Shown: positions 26,108-34,434, counted from the stretch's first letter. The stretch is DNA of 64,000 nucleotides from Comamonas sp. lk (GCF_900564145.1 NZ_UOOB01000001.1:186001-250000), one strand, 5' to 3'. Notes: generated by a model not told the origin, from the sequence alone. A program made the numbers and translations.

Positions 26108-26147
26108 AGCGCTTGTGCATCAAGCGCAGACGGCTATCAAATTTGAT
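26108..26147 (+). repeat. Dispersed repeat copy
   Basis: AGCGCTTGTGCATCAAGCGC then AGACGGCTATCAAATTTGAT. The inner arms GCGCTTG/CAAGCGC pair, and the family tail GGCTAT is present. Confidence 0.7.
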
Positions 26148-26190
26148 ATGCCCTGACATTGCCCGCTAGCGGCCTGACCAGACATGCCGG

Positions 26191-26236
26191 GTCTCGCCCC
26201 GGTGGGCGAGTTACTTTCTGACGCGCCAGAAAGTAA
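26191..26236. repeat. Twin-hairpin block containing ACTTTCTG palindrome
   Basis: CTCGCCC/GGGCGAG (26193-26199, 26204-26210) is followed at once by TTACTTTCTG/CAGAAAGTAA (26211-26220, 26227-26236), a perfect 10-bp stem with loop ACGCGC. From general knowledge, GGGCGAGTTACTTTCT-type blocks recur in many beta- and gammaproteobacterial genomes; only one copy is seen here. Confidence 0.6.
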
Positions 26237-26350
26237 GCAAAGAACGCCGCCCTGCTGTCTGCGTCCCTGCGTTTCGCTGCGGGCGCAGCCAAAAGGGGTG
26301 GGAGCGGACGGTCTGCGAGATTTATGAGCGAAATAGGCCTTCAGCCGAAT

Positions 26351-26370
26351 AGCTGCTTGCGCTAACAGCT
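26351..26370 (+). repeat. Short dispersed repeat copy
   Basis: AGCTGCTTGCGCTAACAGCT, a shortened member whose outer arms AGCTG/CAGCT are retained. Confidence 0.45.
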
Positions 26371-26551
26371 ATTAATTTCATAAAGAAGCTATTCCGCCCC
26401 GGTAATCGTCCCTTATGCCCACTCCGGTGACGGCAGCCTCTTGTTGCGCGCAGCGGCGCCGAAGAGTGCAGCCACATGGTGCTCAAATTTACGGCAATGT
26501 GTTGGCCTGGGATTCATACCAACCTCTTCCCAAAAAACACATTCAAAGTAA

Positions 26552-28369
26552 TCAAACTTGAATTGCTTTATATGTTGCGCGAGTTGCAGCCACATAAACC
26601 AATCTGGCCTCCAGCGCCCCATCCTTTTTCACGTCCTTGGCTTTGCGCTCTGCGTCAGAAGCAACCACCGCCACCACCGGCCACTCCAGCCCCTTGCTGG
26701 CATGCATGGTCATGAGCTTGATGGAGTCGTGCTCAGGCTTGAAGTCACCGGACTTTTCCCGCACGCGATGCGGCAAGGCTTTGCGGCGCAAGGCGTCTGC
26801 GCAAACCCATAGCTCGTCCTTGTGGCGACACAGCACGGCCATATCGCCCCAGGCATGGCCTTGGGCATGCTGGTCGGCCAGCAGCTCGGCCACGCGGGCA
26901 GCGCGTTCGGGCAAGGTAGGCAGGTCGATGACGATGGGATCCGGGCCTTCGCGGCCGCAGCTCAGAGGTTTGAGCAGGGGAATGCTGTCTTCATCCTTGG
27001 CATCTTCGGCCGTGAGCATGTCGCCCGCCACACGGTGGGCCAGTTGCAGAATCTGGTGCGTGTTGCGGTAGTTGATTTTGAGAATGGTGGTGCGGCCGGC
27101 CGCATGTATGCCCACGCTTTTGAGGCTGAAGTTGCGCTTCTGGCCCCGGTCGTAAATGCTTTGCGCATCGTCATAGAGCAGCAGCAGGCTGTCGGTACTG
27201 GGGTCCACCATCTGGGTGACAAGCTTGAGCCATTCGGGCGCAAAGTCATGGCCTTCGTCGATGAGGATGGCGTGGTACTGGCCGGTGGGAATCAGCTTGT
27301 CCTCCACGCCCCGGATGACGCGCCGCACATATTCCTCCATCAGCTTGCCTGTCGGCCAGCCGTGGGTGTCTTCGGGCAGCAGCTCATGGGCCACCAGTTG
27401 CTCGCGGCACCATTTGTGGAAATGGCGCACATGGACGCGGTCCTGCAGGCCCTTGGCCTCCATGCTGGCCGCCAGTTGCACGCCCAGCGGCTCGTTGTAG
27501 CAAAGCACCAGAATCGGCTTGCTGTCCGGCACGTCCGCCTGTTGTTGCGTGCTGGCCAGATACTCGGCGCGGTAACCCAGAATCATGGTCTTGCCCGAAC
27601 CTGCCACGCCGTGGATGACGCGGTGGCCGTCGCCCAGGCTGCGCGCCAGCTGCTCCTGCTGCAAGTCCATCACGCGCATGATGTCGGGCAGCTCATCCTG
27701 ATTCCGGGCGCTGTCGTCAAACAGGCTTTGCTGCTGAGGCACGCGCACTTCGGGGAACAGAATCCAGCGGATGCGCTCCAGCTGCGGCACATTGATGTCT
27801 GGGCCAAAGCGGTGCGGAAACATATTCCACAGCTGCTGCTGAAAGACTTCGGCATCGACGTTTTCCAGCATCTCATCCTGGCAGATCACCAGATGCCCGG
27901 CAATGGCATGGCCCAGACCGGCATCGTTGAACTGCTTGCGCGTGATGCGGGTGAAGACCACGCCATGGCCCCAGGGAAAAGCCAGCTTGCCTTGGTGCGG
28001 GCCGTCATCAGCAACCAATTGCGGATCGCGCTCCAGCGCATTGATAACCTGAATCGCGCAGTGGCGCGCCTGCTGCAGCGGGCTCATGACCACCTTGGCT
28101 CGGCTGCTGCCGGCATCCAGAATTTCAAAATATTCGCGCGTGGCTTTGCGAATGGTTTCCAGATGCCAGTCCTTGGTTTCCAGAATCAGCGCACCCCGGC
28201 GCGGATGCACCAAGACAAAATCGGGCCGCGTCTGTTTGGGGCCGATTGGCACATCCCACCACAGCCAATAATCGTCTTCCAGCTTTTGCTGCAAACGCTG
28301 GGCCAGACGCTTTTCACCATGTGTCATACGCCCCGCGCAACTGCCGAATGCGGGTATCAGTACCGCCAT
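26552..28369 (-). CDS. NERD nuclease-like domain fused to UvrD-type helicase
   Basis: 605 residues from the ATG at 28369. Residues ~15-120 are a NERD domain (GEKRLAQRL, then RPDFVLVHPRRGALILETKDW), with the D...ExK pattern of restriction-type nucleases. The helicase part follows: Walker A GVAGSGKTMIL, motif Ia near LVLCYNEPLG, Walker B ILIDEGHDF, KINYRNTHQIL (motif IV), MTMHASKGLEWPVV (motif V) and VYVAATRAT (motif VI). This is superfamily 1 DNA helicase architecture. The protein stops eight residues after motif VI, so the usual C-terminal extension is missing. It stands alone, flanked by repeats, as mobile or defence-related genes often do; a DNA-repair or anti-invader role is inferred. Confidence 0.85.
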   Translation of the reverse strand: MAVLIPAFGSCAGRMTHGEKRLAQRLQQKLEDDYWLWWDVPIGPKQTRPDFVLVHPRRGALILETKDWHLETIRKATREYFEILDAGSSRAKVVMSPLQQARHCAIQVINALERDPQLVADDGPHQGKLAFPWGHGVVFTRITRKQFNDAGLGHAIAGHLVICQDEMLENVDAEVFQQQLWNMFPHRFGPDINVPQLERIRWILFPEVRVPQQQSLFDDSARNQDELPDIMRVMDLQQEQLARSLGDGHRVIHGVAGSGKTMILGYRAEYLASTQQQADVPDSKPILVLCYNEPLGVQLAASMEAKGLQDRVHVRHFHKWCREQLVAHELLPEDTHGWPTGKLMEEYVRRVIRGVEDKLIPTGQYHAILIDEGHDFAPEWLKLVTQMVDPSTDSLLLLYDDAQSIYDRGQKRNFSLKSVGIHAAGRTTILKINYRNTHQILQLAHRVAGDMLTAEDAKDEDSIPLLKPLSCGREGPDPIVIDLPTLPERAARVAELLADQHAQGHAWGDMAVLCRHKDELWVCADALRRKALPHRVREKSGDFKPEHDSIKLMTMHASKGLEWPVVAVVASDAERKAKDVKKDGALEARLVYVAATRATYKAIQV

Positions 28370-28678
28370 TGCCTCCACCCTCACTTGTATCTTGTTGTTT
28401 CAAGGATGGGTGTTTATAGCCTATGGCCCAGGCATCAGTCTTTCAGCGAAAGAATCTCCATCGGGCGAGAGATATCAATCCATTCACTCATTACGGTCTC
28501 GCGTTTATCGGTCAATTGCCATTGGCTATTGAATTTGGATTTTCTTTGCTTGCAAAGCATGGCTATCCAGCCGTGAGGGATCGATAGCCGGCCGCTAAAA
28601 GCCAATCGGGCATGCGATTCAAAAATAATCACATGCCCGATCCATCTCAAACCAAGGCGCGTCAAGCGCCATCAGCTA
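28370..28678. other. Gap upstream of NERD helicase
   Basis: About 300 bp with lower GC than its flanks. It holds only one doubtful minus-strand frame and a dispersed-repeat half-copy (28651-28680). The helicase promoter should lie near its left edge; no clear -35/-10 pair was identified. Confidence 0.5.
28435..28665 (-). CDS. Doubtful small hypothetical ORF
   Basis: 76 codons, opening only with a TTG and no Shine-Dalgarno site. The product has no signature. The C-terminal part (SEWIDISRPMEILSLKD) reads like protein, but the N-terminal part does not. It may be a decayed remnant of a gene upstream of the helicase or noncoding sequence. Confidence 0.2.
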   Translation of the reverse strand: MTRLGLRWIGHVIIFESHARLAFSGRLSIPHGWIAMLCKQRKSKFNSQWQLTDKRETVMSEWIDISRPMEILSLKD

Positions 28679-28680
28679 TC
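28651..28680 (+). repeat. Dispersed repeat half-copy
   Basis: AAGGCGCGTCAAGCGCCATCAGCTATC, with the CAAGCGCCA..AGCTAT right half, at the end of the quinone reductase gene. Confidence 0.5.
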
Positions 28681-29686
28681 AATATTCCAAGCAAATCTTG
28701 CCGAAATGCTTGCCTGCTGCCTGGTGCGCAAATGCCTCGGCCATACGCTCCAGCGGGTAGCTGCTGTCGATCACCGGCTTCCAGCCGAACACTTCCAGCG
28801 CGCGCACCATGTCCTGCTGCTGCTCGCGGCTGCCGACGATCAGGCCTTTGAGGATCTGCTGCTTGCGCATCAGCTCCAGCGTGGGCACGGCGCCAGCAAT
28901 GCCGGTGAGCACGCCGATCAGCGCAATATGGCCGCCGGGGGCACAGGCGCGAATCGATTGCGGCAGGGTGCCGGGGCCGCCGACTTCGACCACGATGTCA
29001 GCACCGCGCCCGCCGGTGGCGGCCAGGACGGCGTCGCCCCATTCAGGGGTTTCGCTGTAGTTGATGACGACATCGGCACCCAGGGCGCGCAGACGTTCGG
29101 CCTTGGCGGTGCTGGAGGTGGTGGCAATCACTTTGGCCCCCATGGATTTGGCCATTTGCAGCGCCAAAATCGAGACCCCGCCGGTGCCCAGCACCAGCAC
29201 GGTATCGCCGGCCTGAATGCCGCCATCAACCACCAGGGCGCGCCAGGCCGTCAGGCCGGCCGTGGTCAGCGTAGAGGCTTCGGCATGCGTCCAGCCCTTG
29301 GGCGCACGGGTAAAAGAGGTGGCGGGCAGGGTCACGGACTCGCGGGCAAAGCCGTCCATGCCGTCGCCGGGCACCAGCTGAAAGTCAGTCGGCACCTTGC
29401 GGCCGGCCAGCCATTGCGGGAAGAAGGTGGAGACCACGGCATCGCCCACGGCAAATTCCGTCACGCCACCGCCCACGGCGGTCACCACGCCCGCGCCATC
29501 GGCCATGGGAATGCGGCCGTCGGCAGCCGCGCCGGGGCGGCGAACCACGCCCAGATCGTGATAGTTGAGCGAGCTGGCGTGAATGCGCACCTGGATCTGT
29601 CCTGCAGCAGGGGCAGCAGCGGCAGGCAGGTCGGTGATCTTCAGGTTATCCAGGCCACCGGGGGCGGCAAGTTGCATGGCTTTCAT
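28679..29686 (-). CDS. Zinc-type alcohol dehydrogenase / NADPH:quinone reductase-like protein
   Basis: 335 residues of the medium-chain dehydrogenase superfamily: SSLNYHDLGVVRR and PMADGAGVVTAVG in the catalytic domain, VLVLGTGGVSILALQMAKSMGA in the Rossmann fold, and GGHIALIGVLTG. There is no structural zinc cysteine lobe, and Tyr/Asn near the active site fit the quinone oxidoreductase branch. It likely reduces quinones or enals with NAD(P)H. The gene is divergent from an HxlR regulator across a 168-bp gap that has an inverted repeat, so HxlR-controlled response to electrophiles is inferred. Confidence 0.88.
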   Translation of the reverse strand: MKAMQLAAPGGLDNLKITDLPAAAAPAAGQIQVRIHASSLNYHDLGVVRRPGAAADGRIPMADGAGVVTAVGGGVTEFAVGDAVVSTFFPQWLAGRKVPTDFQLVPGDGMDGFARESVTLPATSFTRAPKGWTHAEASTLTTAGLTAWRALVVDGGIQAGDTVLVLGTGGVSILALQMAKSMGAKVIATTSSTAKAERLRALGADVVINYSETPEWGDAVLAATGGRGADIVVEVGGPGTLPQSIRACAPGGHIALIGVLTGIAGAVPTLELMRKQQILKGLIVGSREQQQDMVRALEVFGWKPVIDSSYPLERMAEAFAHQAAGKHFGKICLEY

Positions 29687-29756
29687 GGCTGTCCTTGTGA
29701 AGAAGAAATGCAGAGGCTGTGCATGGTGCCGTCAAAGGATGAAAAACGCCAGAACC

Positions 29757-29787
29757 TACATATTTGTTTGATAGTATTAAAAATGTA
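29757..29787. promoter_or_regulatory. Candidate HxlR operator
   Basis: TACATATTT (29757-29765) and AAAAATGTA (29779-29787) form an imperfect inverted repeat (8 of 9 pairs) with a 13-base spacer, midway between the divergent genes. HxlR-family dimers bind sites of this size. Confidence 0.5.
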
Positions 29788-29854
29788 AGTAATGCATGAA
29801 TGCTTGCCTGGCGCTAGGATGTAGCGTATCTGGAAATCAGGAAAAGAGGTGCTT

Positions 29855-30235
29855 GTGAAACGTTTGAACAGCAAAAGCGGTTGCACTGTGGAGGTGACGC
29901 TGTCTGTCATGGGCGGCACCTGGAAGCCCATCATCCTGTTCCATCTGCTGCACGGCAAAAAGCGCTTCAGCGAGTTGAGCCGCTCGATAGGCGCCATCAC
30001 CCAGCGCATGCTCACGCTGCAGCTGCGCGAGCTGGAAGACGCGGGCATTGTGCTGCGCACGGTATATGCCGAAGTCCCGCCACGCGTGGACTACGAATTG
30101 ACCGAACTGGGCCGCAGCCTGAAGCCTGTGCTGATTGCCATGCGCAACTGGGGCCAGGAATATGTCAAGGACCGTCTGCATGACGACACCCCGCCCGCCA
30201 GCTGCACCGAAAATTCAGAGCAAAAAGCGGCCTGA
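29855..30235 (+). CDS. HxlR family transcriptional regulator
   Basis: 126 residues. The GTG at 29855 is chosen because AGAGG ends 5 bases before it; a GTG two codons upstream overlaps that site. The winged helix shows CTVEVTLSVMGGTWKPIIL, GKKRFSELSRSIGAITQRMLTLQLRELE as recognition helix region (key residues RFSEL and QRML), and YELTELGRSL. The N-terminal Cys (SKSGCTVEV) is typical of redox- or electrophile-sensing members such as HypR or YodB. The adjacent divergent oxidoreductase is its probable target. Confidence 0.88.
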   Translation: MKRLNSKSGCTVEVTLSVMGGTWKPIILFHLLHGKKRFSELSRSIGAITQRMLTLQLRELEDAGIVLRTVYAEVPPRVDYELTELGRSLKPVLIAMRNWGQEYVKDRLHDDTPPASCTENSEQKAA

Positions 30236-30272
30236 GCGCAGACGCAATATCCGCTTTCAGCTATCAAAAAAG

Positions 30273-30306
30273 CAAAGCCCGTCAGCGCATCGCGCGACGG
30301 GCTTTG
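30273..30306. terminator. Bidirectional terminator
   Basis: CAAAGCCCGTC (30273-30283) and GACGGGCTTTG (30296-30306) form an 11-bp stem between the convergent hxlR-type gene and the isochorismatase-like gene. Confidence 0.85.
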
Positions 30307-30323
30307 TTGCGGGCTGAGCAGGC

Positions 30324-30953
30324 TTATTTGCCGGCCGTCAGCGCGCTGTAGCTATTCATCAGATTGCGGTAATCGGGGATGTGGTTGGAGAACAGTGTGC
30401 CCAGGCCTTCCACGTCATTGCGCCAGTCGCGGTGCAACTCGCAGGCCGCGCCAAACCAGGTCATCAGCTGGGCACCGGCTTGTTCCATGCGGCTCCAGGC
30501 GGCTTGCTGGGTCATGGCGTTGAAGGTGCCGGAAGCATCGGCAATCACAAACACCTCAAAGCCTTCTTCCAGGGCGGCCAGCACGGGGAAAGCCACGCAG
30601 ACTTCAGTCACCACACCGGCCACGATGAGCTGCTTTTTACCCGTGGCTTTCACGGCCTTCACAAAGTCTTGGTTGTCCCAGGCATTAATCTGACCGGGGC
30701 GGGCGATATAGGGTGCGGTAGGGAATTTCTCCTTGAGTTCGGGCACCAGCGGACCGTTGGGACCGTTCTCGAAACTGGTGGTCAAAATCGTGGGCAGCTT
30801 GAAGTATTCGGCCATGTCGGCCAGGGCCAGCACATTGTTCTTGAACTTGTCCGGATCGATATCGCGCACCAGGGACAGCAGACCGGTCTGGTGGTCCACC
30901 AGCAGCACGGCGGCATTGTCTTTGTCGAGGCGAACGTAGGGCTTGTTGCTCAT
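30324..30953 (-). CDS. Isochorismatase-family cysteine hydrolase (YcaC-like), copy 1
   Basis: 209 residues; ATG at 30953 with AAGGAG upstream. VLLVDHQTGLLSLV gives the catalytic Asp, GKKQLIVAGVVTEVCVAFP holds the Lys region and the nucleophilic Cys, and NAWDNQDF is a further family motif. YcaC-like members form large ring assemblies and hydrolyse unknown amides. It is the last gene of a three-gene unit with a paralogue and a pirin. The two hydrolases share a near-identical NAWDNxDFVxAVKxTGKKQLI core, so they arose by tandem duplication. Confidence 0.87.
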   Translation of the reverse strand: MSNKPYVRLDKDNAAVLLVDHQTGLLSLVRDIDPDKFKNNVLALADMAEYFKLPTILTTSFENGPNGPLVPELKEKFPTAPYIARPGQINAWDNQDFVKAVKATGKKQLIVAGVVTEVCVAFPVLAALEEGFEVFVIADASGTFNAMTQQAAWSRMEQAGAQLMTWFGAACELHRDWRNDVEGLGTLFSNHIPDYRNLMNSYSALTAGK

Positions 30954-30991
30954 GGGAATCTCCTTCAGGGTAGATGACGGGACCAGGGAAA

Positions 30992-31687
30992 TCAGGCGCG
31001 CAGGGAATCGAGCACTTCGTGGTTTTGCACCACTTCCTGTGCCTTGGCATAGCTTTCGATCAGCAACTGGTAGTTGGGGAAGATGCCGGTATAGGCCTGG
31101 GCCCACTCGGCCGCATCAGCGCGGTTCCAGGTCTTTTGCAGCTCGGAGGCCACGGCCGCGGTATCGATGGGCACCACGCCGGCCTGCAGCATGCGCGCCA
31201 GGGTGATTTCTTCGGCCATCTTGGAGTAGGTGCCCGAAGCATCGATCACCGCAAACACCTGGTAGCCGTCCGCCACGGCGGCAATGGAGGGAAACGCCAT
31301 ACACACGCTGGTGATGGTGCCGGCAATGATCAGCTGCTTCTTGCCCGTATTCTTGACGGCCTGCACAAAGTCCGGGTTGTCCCAGGCGTTGATTTCGCCC
31401 TTGCGAGGCACGTAGATGGCATGGGGCGCGTTCTGGTGAATCTCGGGAATCAGCGGGCCGTTGGGGCCCTGGGGCACCGATGCCGTGGTGATCACGGGAA
31501 TCTTGGCCAGGCTGGCGATCTTGGCCAGCGTGCTGGCCAGGCGGCGCAGCGTGGTGAAAGGCATGTCCTGCACGGTCTGGAACAGACCGCTTTGGTGATC
31601 GATCAACAGCATGGCCACGTTGTCGGGATCGATCACGGGCTTGGCACCGTTGAAGTTGGCAGGAATCGCAGCGGACGGGATGCTCAT
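30992..31687 (-). CDS. Isochorismatase-family cysteine hydrolase, copy 2
   Basis: 231 residues. MLLIDHQSGLFQTVQD holds the catalytic Asp and TGKKQLIIAGTITSVCMAFP the nucleophilic Cys. It differs from copy 1 mainly in the N-terminal 18 residues and the C-terminal helix region (GIFPNYQLLIESYAKAQEVV). The 38-bp gap to copy 1 carries that gene's ribosome-binding site, so the two are cotranscribed after the pirin gene. Divergent substrates for the two copies are plausible but unproven. Confidence 0.87.
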   Translation of the reverse strand: MSIPSAAIPANFNGAKPVIDPDNVAMLLIDHQSGLFQTVQDMPFTTLRRLASTLAKIASLAKIPVITTASVPQGPNGPLIPEIHQNAPHAIYVPRKGEINAWDNPDFVQAVKNTGKKQLIIAGTITSVCMAFPSIAAVADGYQVFAVIDASGTYSKMAEEITLARMLQAGVVPIDTAAVASELQKTWNRADAAEWAQAYTGIFPNYQLLIESYAKAQEVVQNHEVLDSLRA

Positions 31688-31790
31688 GGCAGTCTCCTGG
31701 AGGTGGAAAAGGACAGGGGGAGGGGCAGGGATAAAGCGGGTGAGCCTGGAGATCGCAGACCTGCGCTGCCGCGCAGGTCCGGGCGATGCA

Positions 31791-32708
31791 TCAGTGGTTC
31801 AGTCCAGCCTGGGGCGCATCGCGCACCACGGCTGGAATACGGCCAAACTGGCCGCTGCGGAAATCGTCAATGGCCTGCTCGATTTCCTCGTCAGTGTTCA
31901 TGACGAAGGGGCCGTGACCGACCACGGGTTCGTCAATCGGCTCGCCGGAGAGCCACAGCAGCGTGACCTCGTTGTTGGCTTCGAGATGCACGGTGTCCTC
32001 AGCACGATCCATATGCACCAGCTGACCGGCACGCGCCACTTCTTCGCCATTGATCAGCACCGTGCCGTGCAGCACCACCAGCGCCAGCGTGTGGCCGGGC
32101 TGGGCCTTCAGCTCGGTCGTGGCACCGGCCTTGATACGCACATCCCAGACATTGATGGGAGTGAAGGTATGGGCCGGGCCGTGGGCCTTGCGGTCTGCCC
32201 CGTTGTAGTCCCCTGCGATGACGCGCAGATGACCGGCACCGCCGGGCAGCTCAACCTGCGTAATATCGGCATTGAGCAGGTTCTGATAGCCGGGAGCGCT
32301 CATCTTGTCCTTGGCAGGCAGATTGACCCACAGCTGCACCATCTCCAGCGCGCCGCCGCTGCGGGCAAAAGCTTCGGAGTGAAACTCCTCATGCAAGATG
32401 CCCGAGCCCGCCGTCATCCACTGCACATCGCCGGGACCGATGGTGCCGCCTGCGCCGGTGGAGTCGCGGTGAGCGACTTCGCCTTCATAGACGATGGTCA
32501 CGGTCTCGAATCCACGGTGGGGATGCGTGCCCACGCCGCGTCGGCCGCTGGTGGGGGCAAAGCTTTGCGGACCGGCATGGTCGAGCAGCAAAAAGGGACT
32601 CAAAGCCTTGCCGTGGTCGCCGTAGCTGAACAGCGAACGCACGGGAAAGCCATTGCCCACCCAGTGGGGACGGGGGGCTTCGTAAACACCCAGAATTTTC
32701 TTGAGCAT
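31791..32708 (-). CDS. Pirin family protein
   Basis: 305 residues from the ATG at 32708. The N-terminal cupin shows the pirin metal site: the two His in GTHPHRGFET, then His and Glu in ILHEEFHSE. The C-terminal cupin ends in LLWLSGEPIDEPVVGHGPFVMNT, the usual pirin C-terminal signature (key residues GEPIxEP and GPFVMNT). Bacterial pirins act as quercetin dioxygenases or redox-sensitive cofactors. It is the first gene of the unit pirin-hydrolase-hydrolase, divergent from a LysR regulator. Confidence 0.9.
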   Translation of the reverse strand: MLKKILGVYEAPRPHWVGNGFPVRSLFSYGDHGKALSPFLLLDHAGPQSFAPTSGRRGVGTHPHRGFETVTIVYEGEVAHRDSTGAGGTIGPGDVQWMTAGSGILHEEFHSEAFARSGGALEMVQLWVNLPAKDKMSAPGYQNLLNADITQVELPGGAGHLRVIAGDYNGADRKAHGPAHTFTPINVWDVRIKAGATTELKAQPGHTLALVVLHGTVLINGEEVARAGQLVHMDRAEDTVHLEANNEVTLLWLSGEPIDEPVVGHGPFVMNTDEEIEQAIDDFRSGQFGRIPAVVRDAPQAGLNH

Positions 32709-32853
32709 GGCACTTCTCCTGTTGCGGCAAACACGGCGTTTTTCACCGGTTGCCTGCTTTGGGATCGGAAGCCAGTCACCACCTGTGCCTGACATCACCG
32801 ATCCGTTGAACATGGAGAGAAGTATGAATTCGGAACAATGATTTGAGTAGTCG

Positions 32854-32864
32854 GCAATAATTGC
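32854..32864. promoter_or_regulatory. Candidate LysR operator
   Basis: GCAATAATTGC is a perfect 11-bp palindrome 24 bp before the LysR-gene start in the divergent gap with the pirin operon. It is the only perfect palindrome I see there. Confidence 0.4.
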
Positions 32865-32888
32865 TCTCAGAGTTCTATTTTTGAAACA

Positions 32889-33800
32889 ATGAAACTACCC
32901 GACCTCAACGAGCTGTACTACTTTGCCCAGGTGGTGGAACACGGCGGTTTTGCGCCTGCAGGCCGCGCCCTGGGTCTGCCCAAGTCCAAGCTCAGCCGCC
33001 GCGTGGCCTTGCTGGAGGAGCGGCTGGGCGTCCAGCTGCTGCTGCGCTCCACCCGCAGCTTTGCCGTCACCGAGGTGGGCAAACGCTATTACGAGCACTG
33101 CCGCGCCATGCTGACCGAGGCCGAGGCCGCCGAGGAGTCGGTGGCGCTGATCCAGTCCGAGCCCTGCGGCCTGGTGCGCCTGAGCTGCCCCGTGGCCTTG
33201 CTGGCCGCACGCGTGGGCGCCATGCTGGCCGACTTCATGCTGCAGCACCCGCGTGTGCAGCTGCAGGTGGATGAAACCAATCGCCGGGTGGATGTGGTGG
33301 CCGAAGGCCTGGATCTGGCGATTCGCGTGCGCCCGCCGCCGCTGCAGGACAGCGATCTGGTACTGCGCACGCTGGCCGAACGCCGCCAGTGCCTGGTGGC
33401 CGCACCAGCGCTGCTGCAGCAATGCGGTCAGGCGGCCGGGCCCATGGATTTATCGCACTGGCCCAGCCTGGATATGGGCACGCCACAGGAAGCGCATCGC
33501 TGGCAGCTTTACGGCCCCGACGGCAACCGTGCCGAGATACGCCACAGCCCGCGCTTTGTCACGCAATCCATGCTGGCGCTGCGCGATGCCGCCATGGCCG
33601 GCGTGGGCGTGGTGCAGCTGCCCAGCATGTTTGTACGCGACGATCTGCGCAGCGGCACGCTGGTGCAGGTGCTACCGGGCTGGGAGCCGCGTGCCGAGAT
33701 CATCCACGCCGTCTATGCCTCGCGCCGGGGGCAGCTGCCTGCGGTGCGGGCACTGCTCGATCATCTGGCGACGGCCTTCAAAGCCATGGGTGAGGAATAG
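32889..33800 (+). CDS. LysR family transcriptional regulator
   Basis: 303 residues. The N-terminal winged helix is standard (LNELYYFAQVVEHGGFAPAG, then KSKLSRRVALLEERLGVQLL) and is followed by the two-lobed effector-binding domain. SRRVALLEERLG belongs to the branch of regulators (AaeR/DsdC-like crp-type) with LPKSKLSRR in the recognition helix. It reads away from the pirin/hydrolase operon and probably controls it; the inducer is unknown. Confidence 0.9.
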   Translation: MKLPDLNELYYFAQVVEHGGFAPAGRALGLPKSKLSRRVALLEERLGVQLLLRSTRSFAVTEVGKRYYEHCRAMLTEAEAAEESVALIQSEPCGLVRLSCPVALLAARVGAMLADFMLQHPRVQLQVDETNRRVDVVAEGLDLAIRVRPPPLQDSDLVLRTLAERRQCLVAAPALLQQCGQAAGPMDLSHWPSLDMGTPQEAHRWQLYGPDGNRAEIRHSPRFVTQSMLALRDAAMAGVGVVQLPSMFVRDDLRSGTLVQVLPGWEPRAEIIHAVYASRRGQLPAVRALLDHLATAFKAMGEE

Positions 33801-33930
33801 CGGCAGGGCCTGGCGCCGGGCGCCTGCCATTCACCTGCACGTGCTGTTTCCTTTTTGGACGGCGCAGCATCCAGCACAATGCAGTCCCGTCACGGCACCG
33901 AGCTAAAAACTTCAGTCCAACTCGCCGGTA

Positions 33931-33958
33931 ATGCTTGATATACGGACGTAGCGCTAAC
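33931..33958 (+). repeat. Degenerate dispersed repeat copy
   Basis: ATGCTTGATATACGGACGTA followed by GCGCTAAC, in the leader of the following hypothetical gene. Confidence 0.3.
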
Positions 33959-33977
33959 CTTTTTAATAGCAAAACCC

Positions 33978-34337
33978 ATGAGCATCCATAGCTTTACCCT
34001 GCCCTTCTACACCATTGGCGAATTTGACGGACTGAGCGGTGACGACACCACGCGCACCGCGCACATCGACTTCCCCCAGGCCTTCCAACCCGTGGCCGCC
34101 ACGCTGCGCTCTGCCCGCCAGTGGCTGCTGGAGCAGCACGCAAATACCGACATGGAATGCGCTGCCGAGCTGCCGCTGCGCGGCTTTTTCAGCTTCGACG
34201 GCCCGCAAGGCAAGCAGGGCCAGAATGTGGACAGCGTGCAGCTGGTGGCCATTGACGAGGGCTTTGTGCTCCGCACCAGCCTGGACAACGGCGTGTGCGT
34301 TGAAACCGATGTGCTGACGCTGGACGGCATCGCCTGA
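33978..34337 (+). CDS. Hypothetical protein, 119 residues
   Basis: Acidic, soluble-looking protein with no signal peptide or membrane segment. It starts MSIHSFTLPFYTIGEFDG, and a beta-rich second half (RGFFSFDGPQGKQGQNVDSVQLVAIDEGFVLRT, key stretches FFSFDG and SVQLVAIDEGF) suggests a compact fold. Codon use matches the neighbours, so it is probably real. I recognise no family. It is convergent with the glutathione peroxidase gene. Confidence 0.7.
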   Translation: MSIHSFTLPFYTIGEFDGLSGDDTTRTAHIDFPQAFQPVAATLRSARQWLLEQHANTDMECAAELPLRGFFSFDGPQGKQGQNVDSVQLVAIDEGFVLRTSLDNGVCVETDVLTLDGIA

Positions 34338-34375
34338 CAGCGGGCGGCGCATTCAGGCCACATGCATGAAAAAAC

Positions 34376-34410
34376 AGCGGCCAGCCCTTGATCAACAAGC
34401 GCTGGCCGCT
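34376..34410. terminator. Repeat-derived bidirectional terminator
   Basis: AGCGGCCAG (34376-34384) and CTGGCCGCT (34402-34410) form a 9-bp stem, with A runs before and ATTGTTTTA after. The interior CCCTTGATCAACAAGCG marks it as a member of the dispersed repeat family. Confidence 0.8.
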
Positions 34411-34434
34411 ATTGTTTTAGAAAATTCAACTGCT

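Larger units (their letters stand above)
26011..26551. other. 541-bp gap with several repeats
   Basis: No convincing gene. It holds a dispersed-repeat copy (26108-26147), a different repeat-like block with two hairpins (26191-26236) followed by GC-rich sequence to about 26310, another half-copy of the first repeat (26351-26370), and a lower-GC stretch from 26470 that runs into the end of the helicase gene. Confidence 0.6.

Noticed and set aside
26500..26540. tRNA-like T-arm around GGTATGAATCCC
   Set aside because: No acceptor, D-arm or anticodon stem can be built around it.
26413..26622. Minus-strand frame overlapping the end of the NERD helicase, ending KRLPSPEWA
   Set aside because: Its first half is out of frame with a well-supported gene. 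I considered it as a missing C-terminus reached by frameshift but see no helicase C-terminal features.
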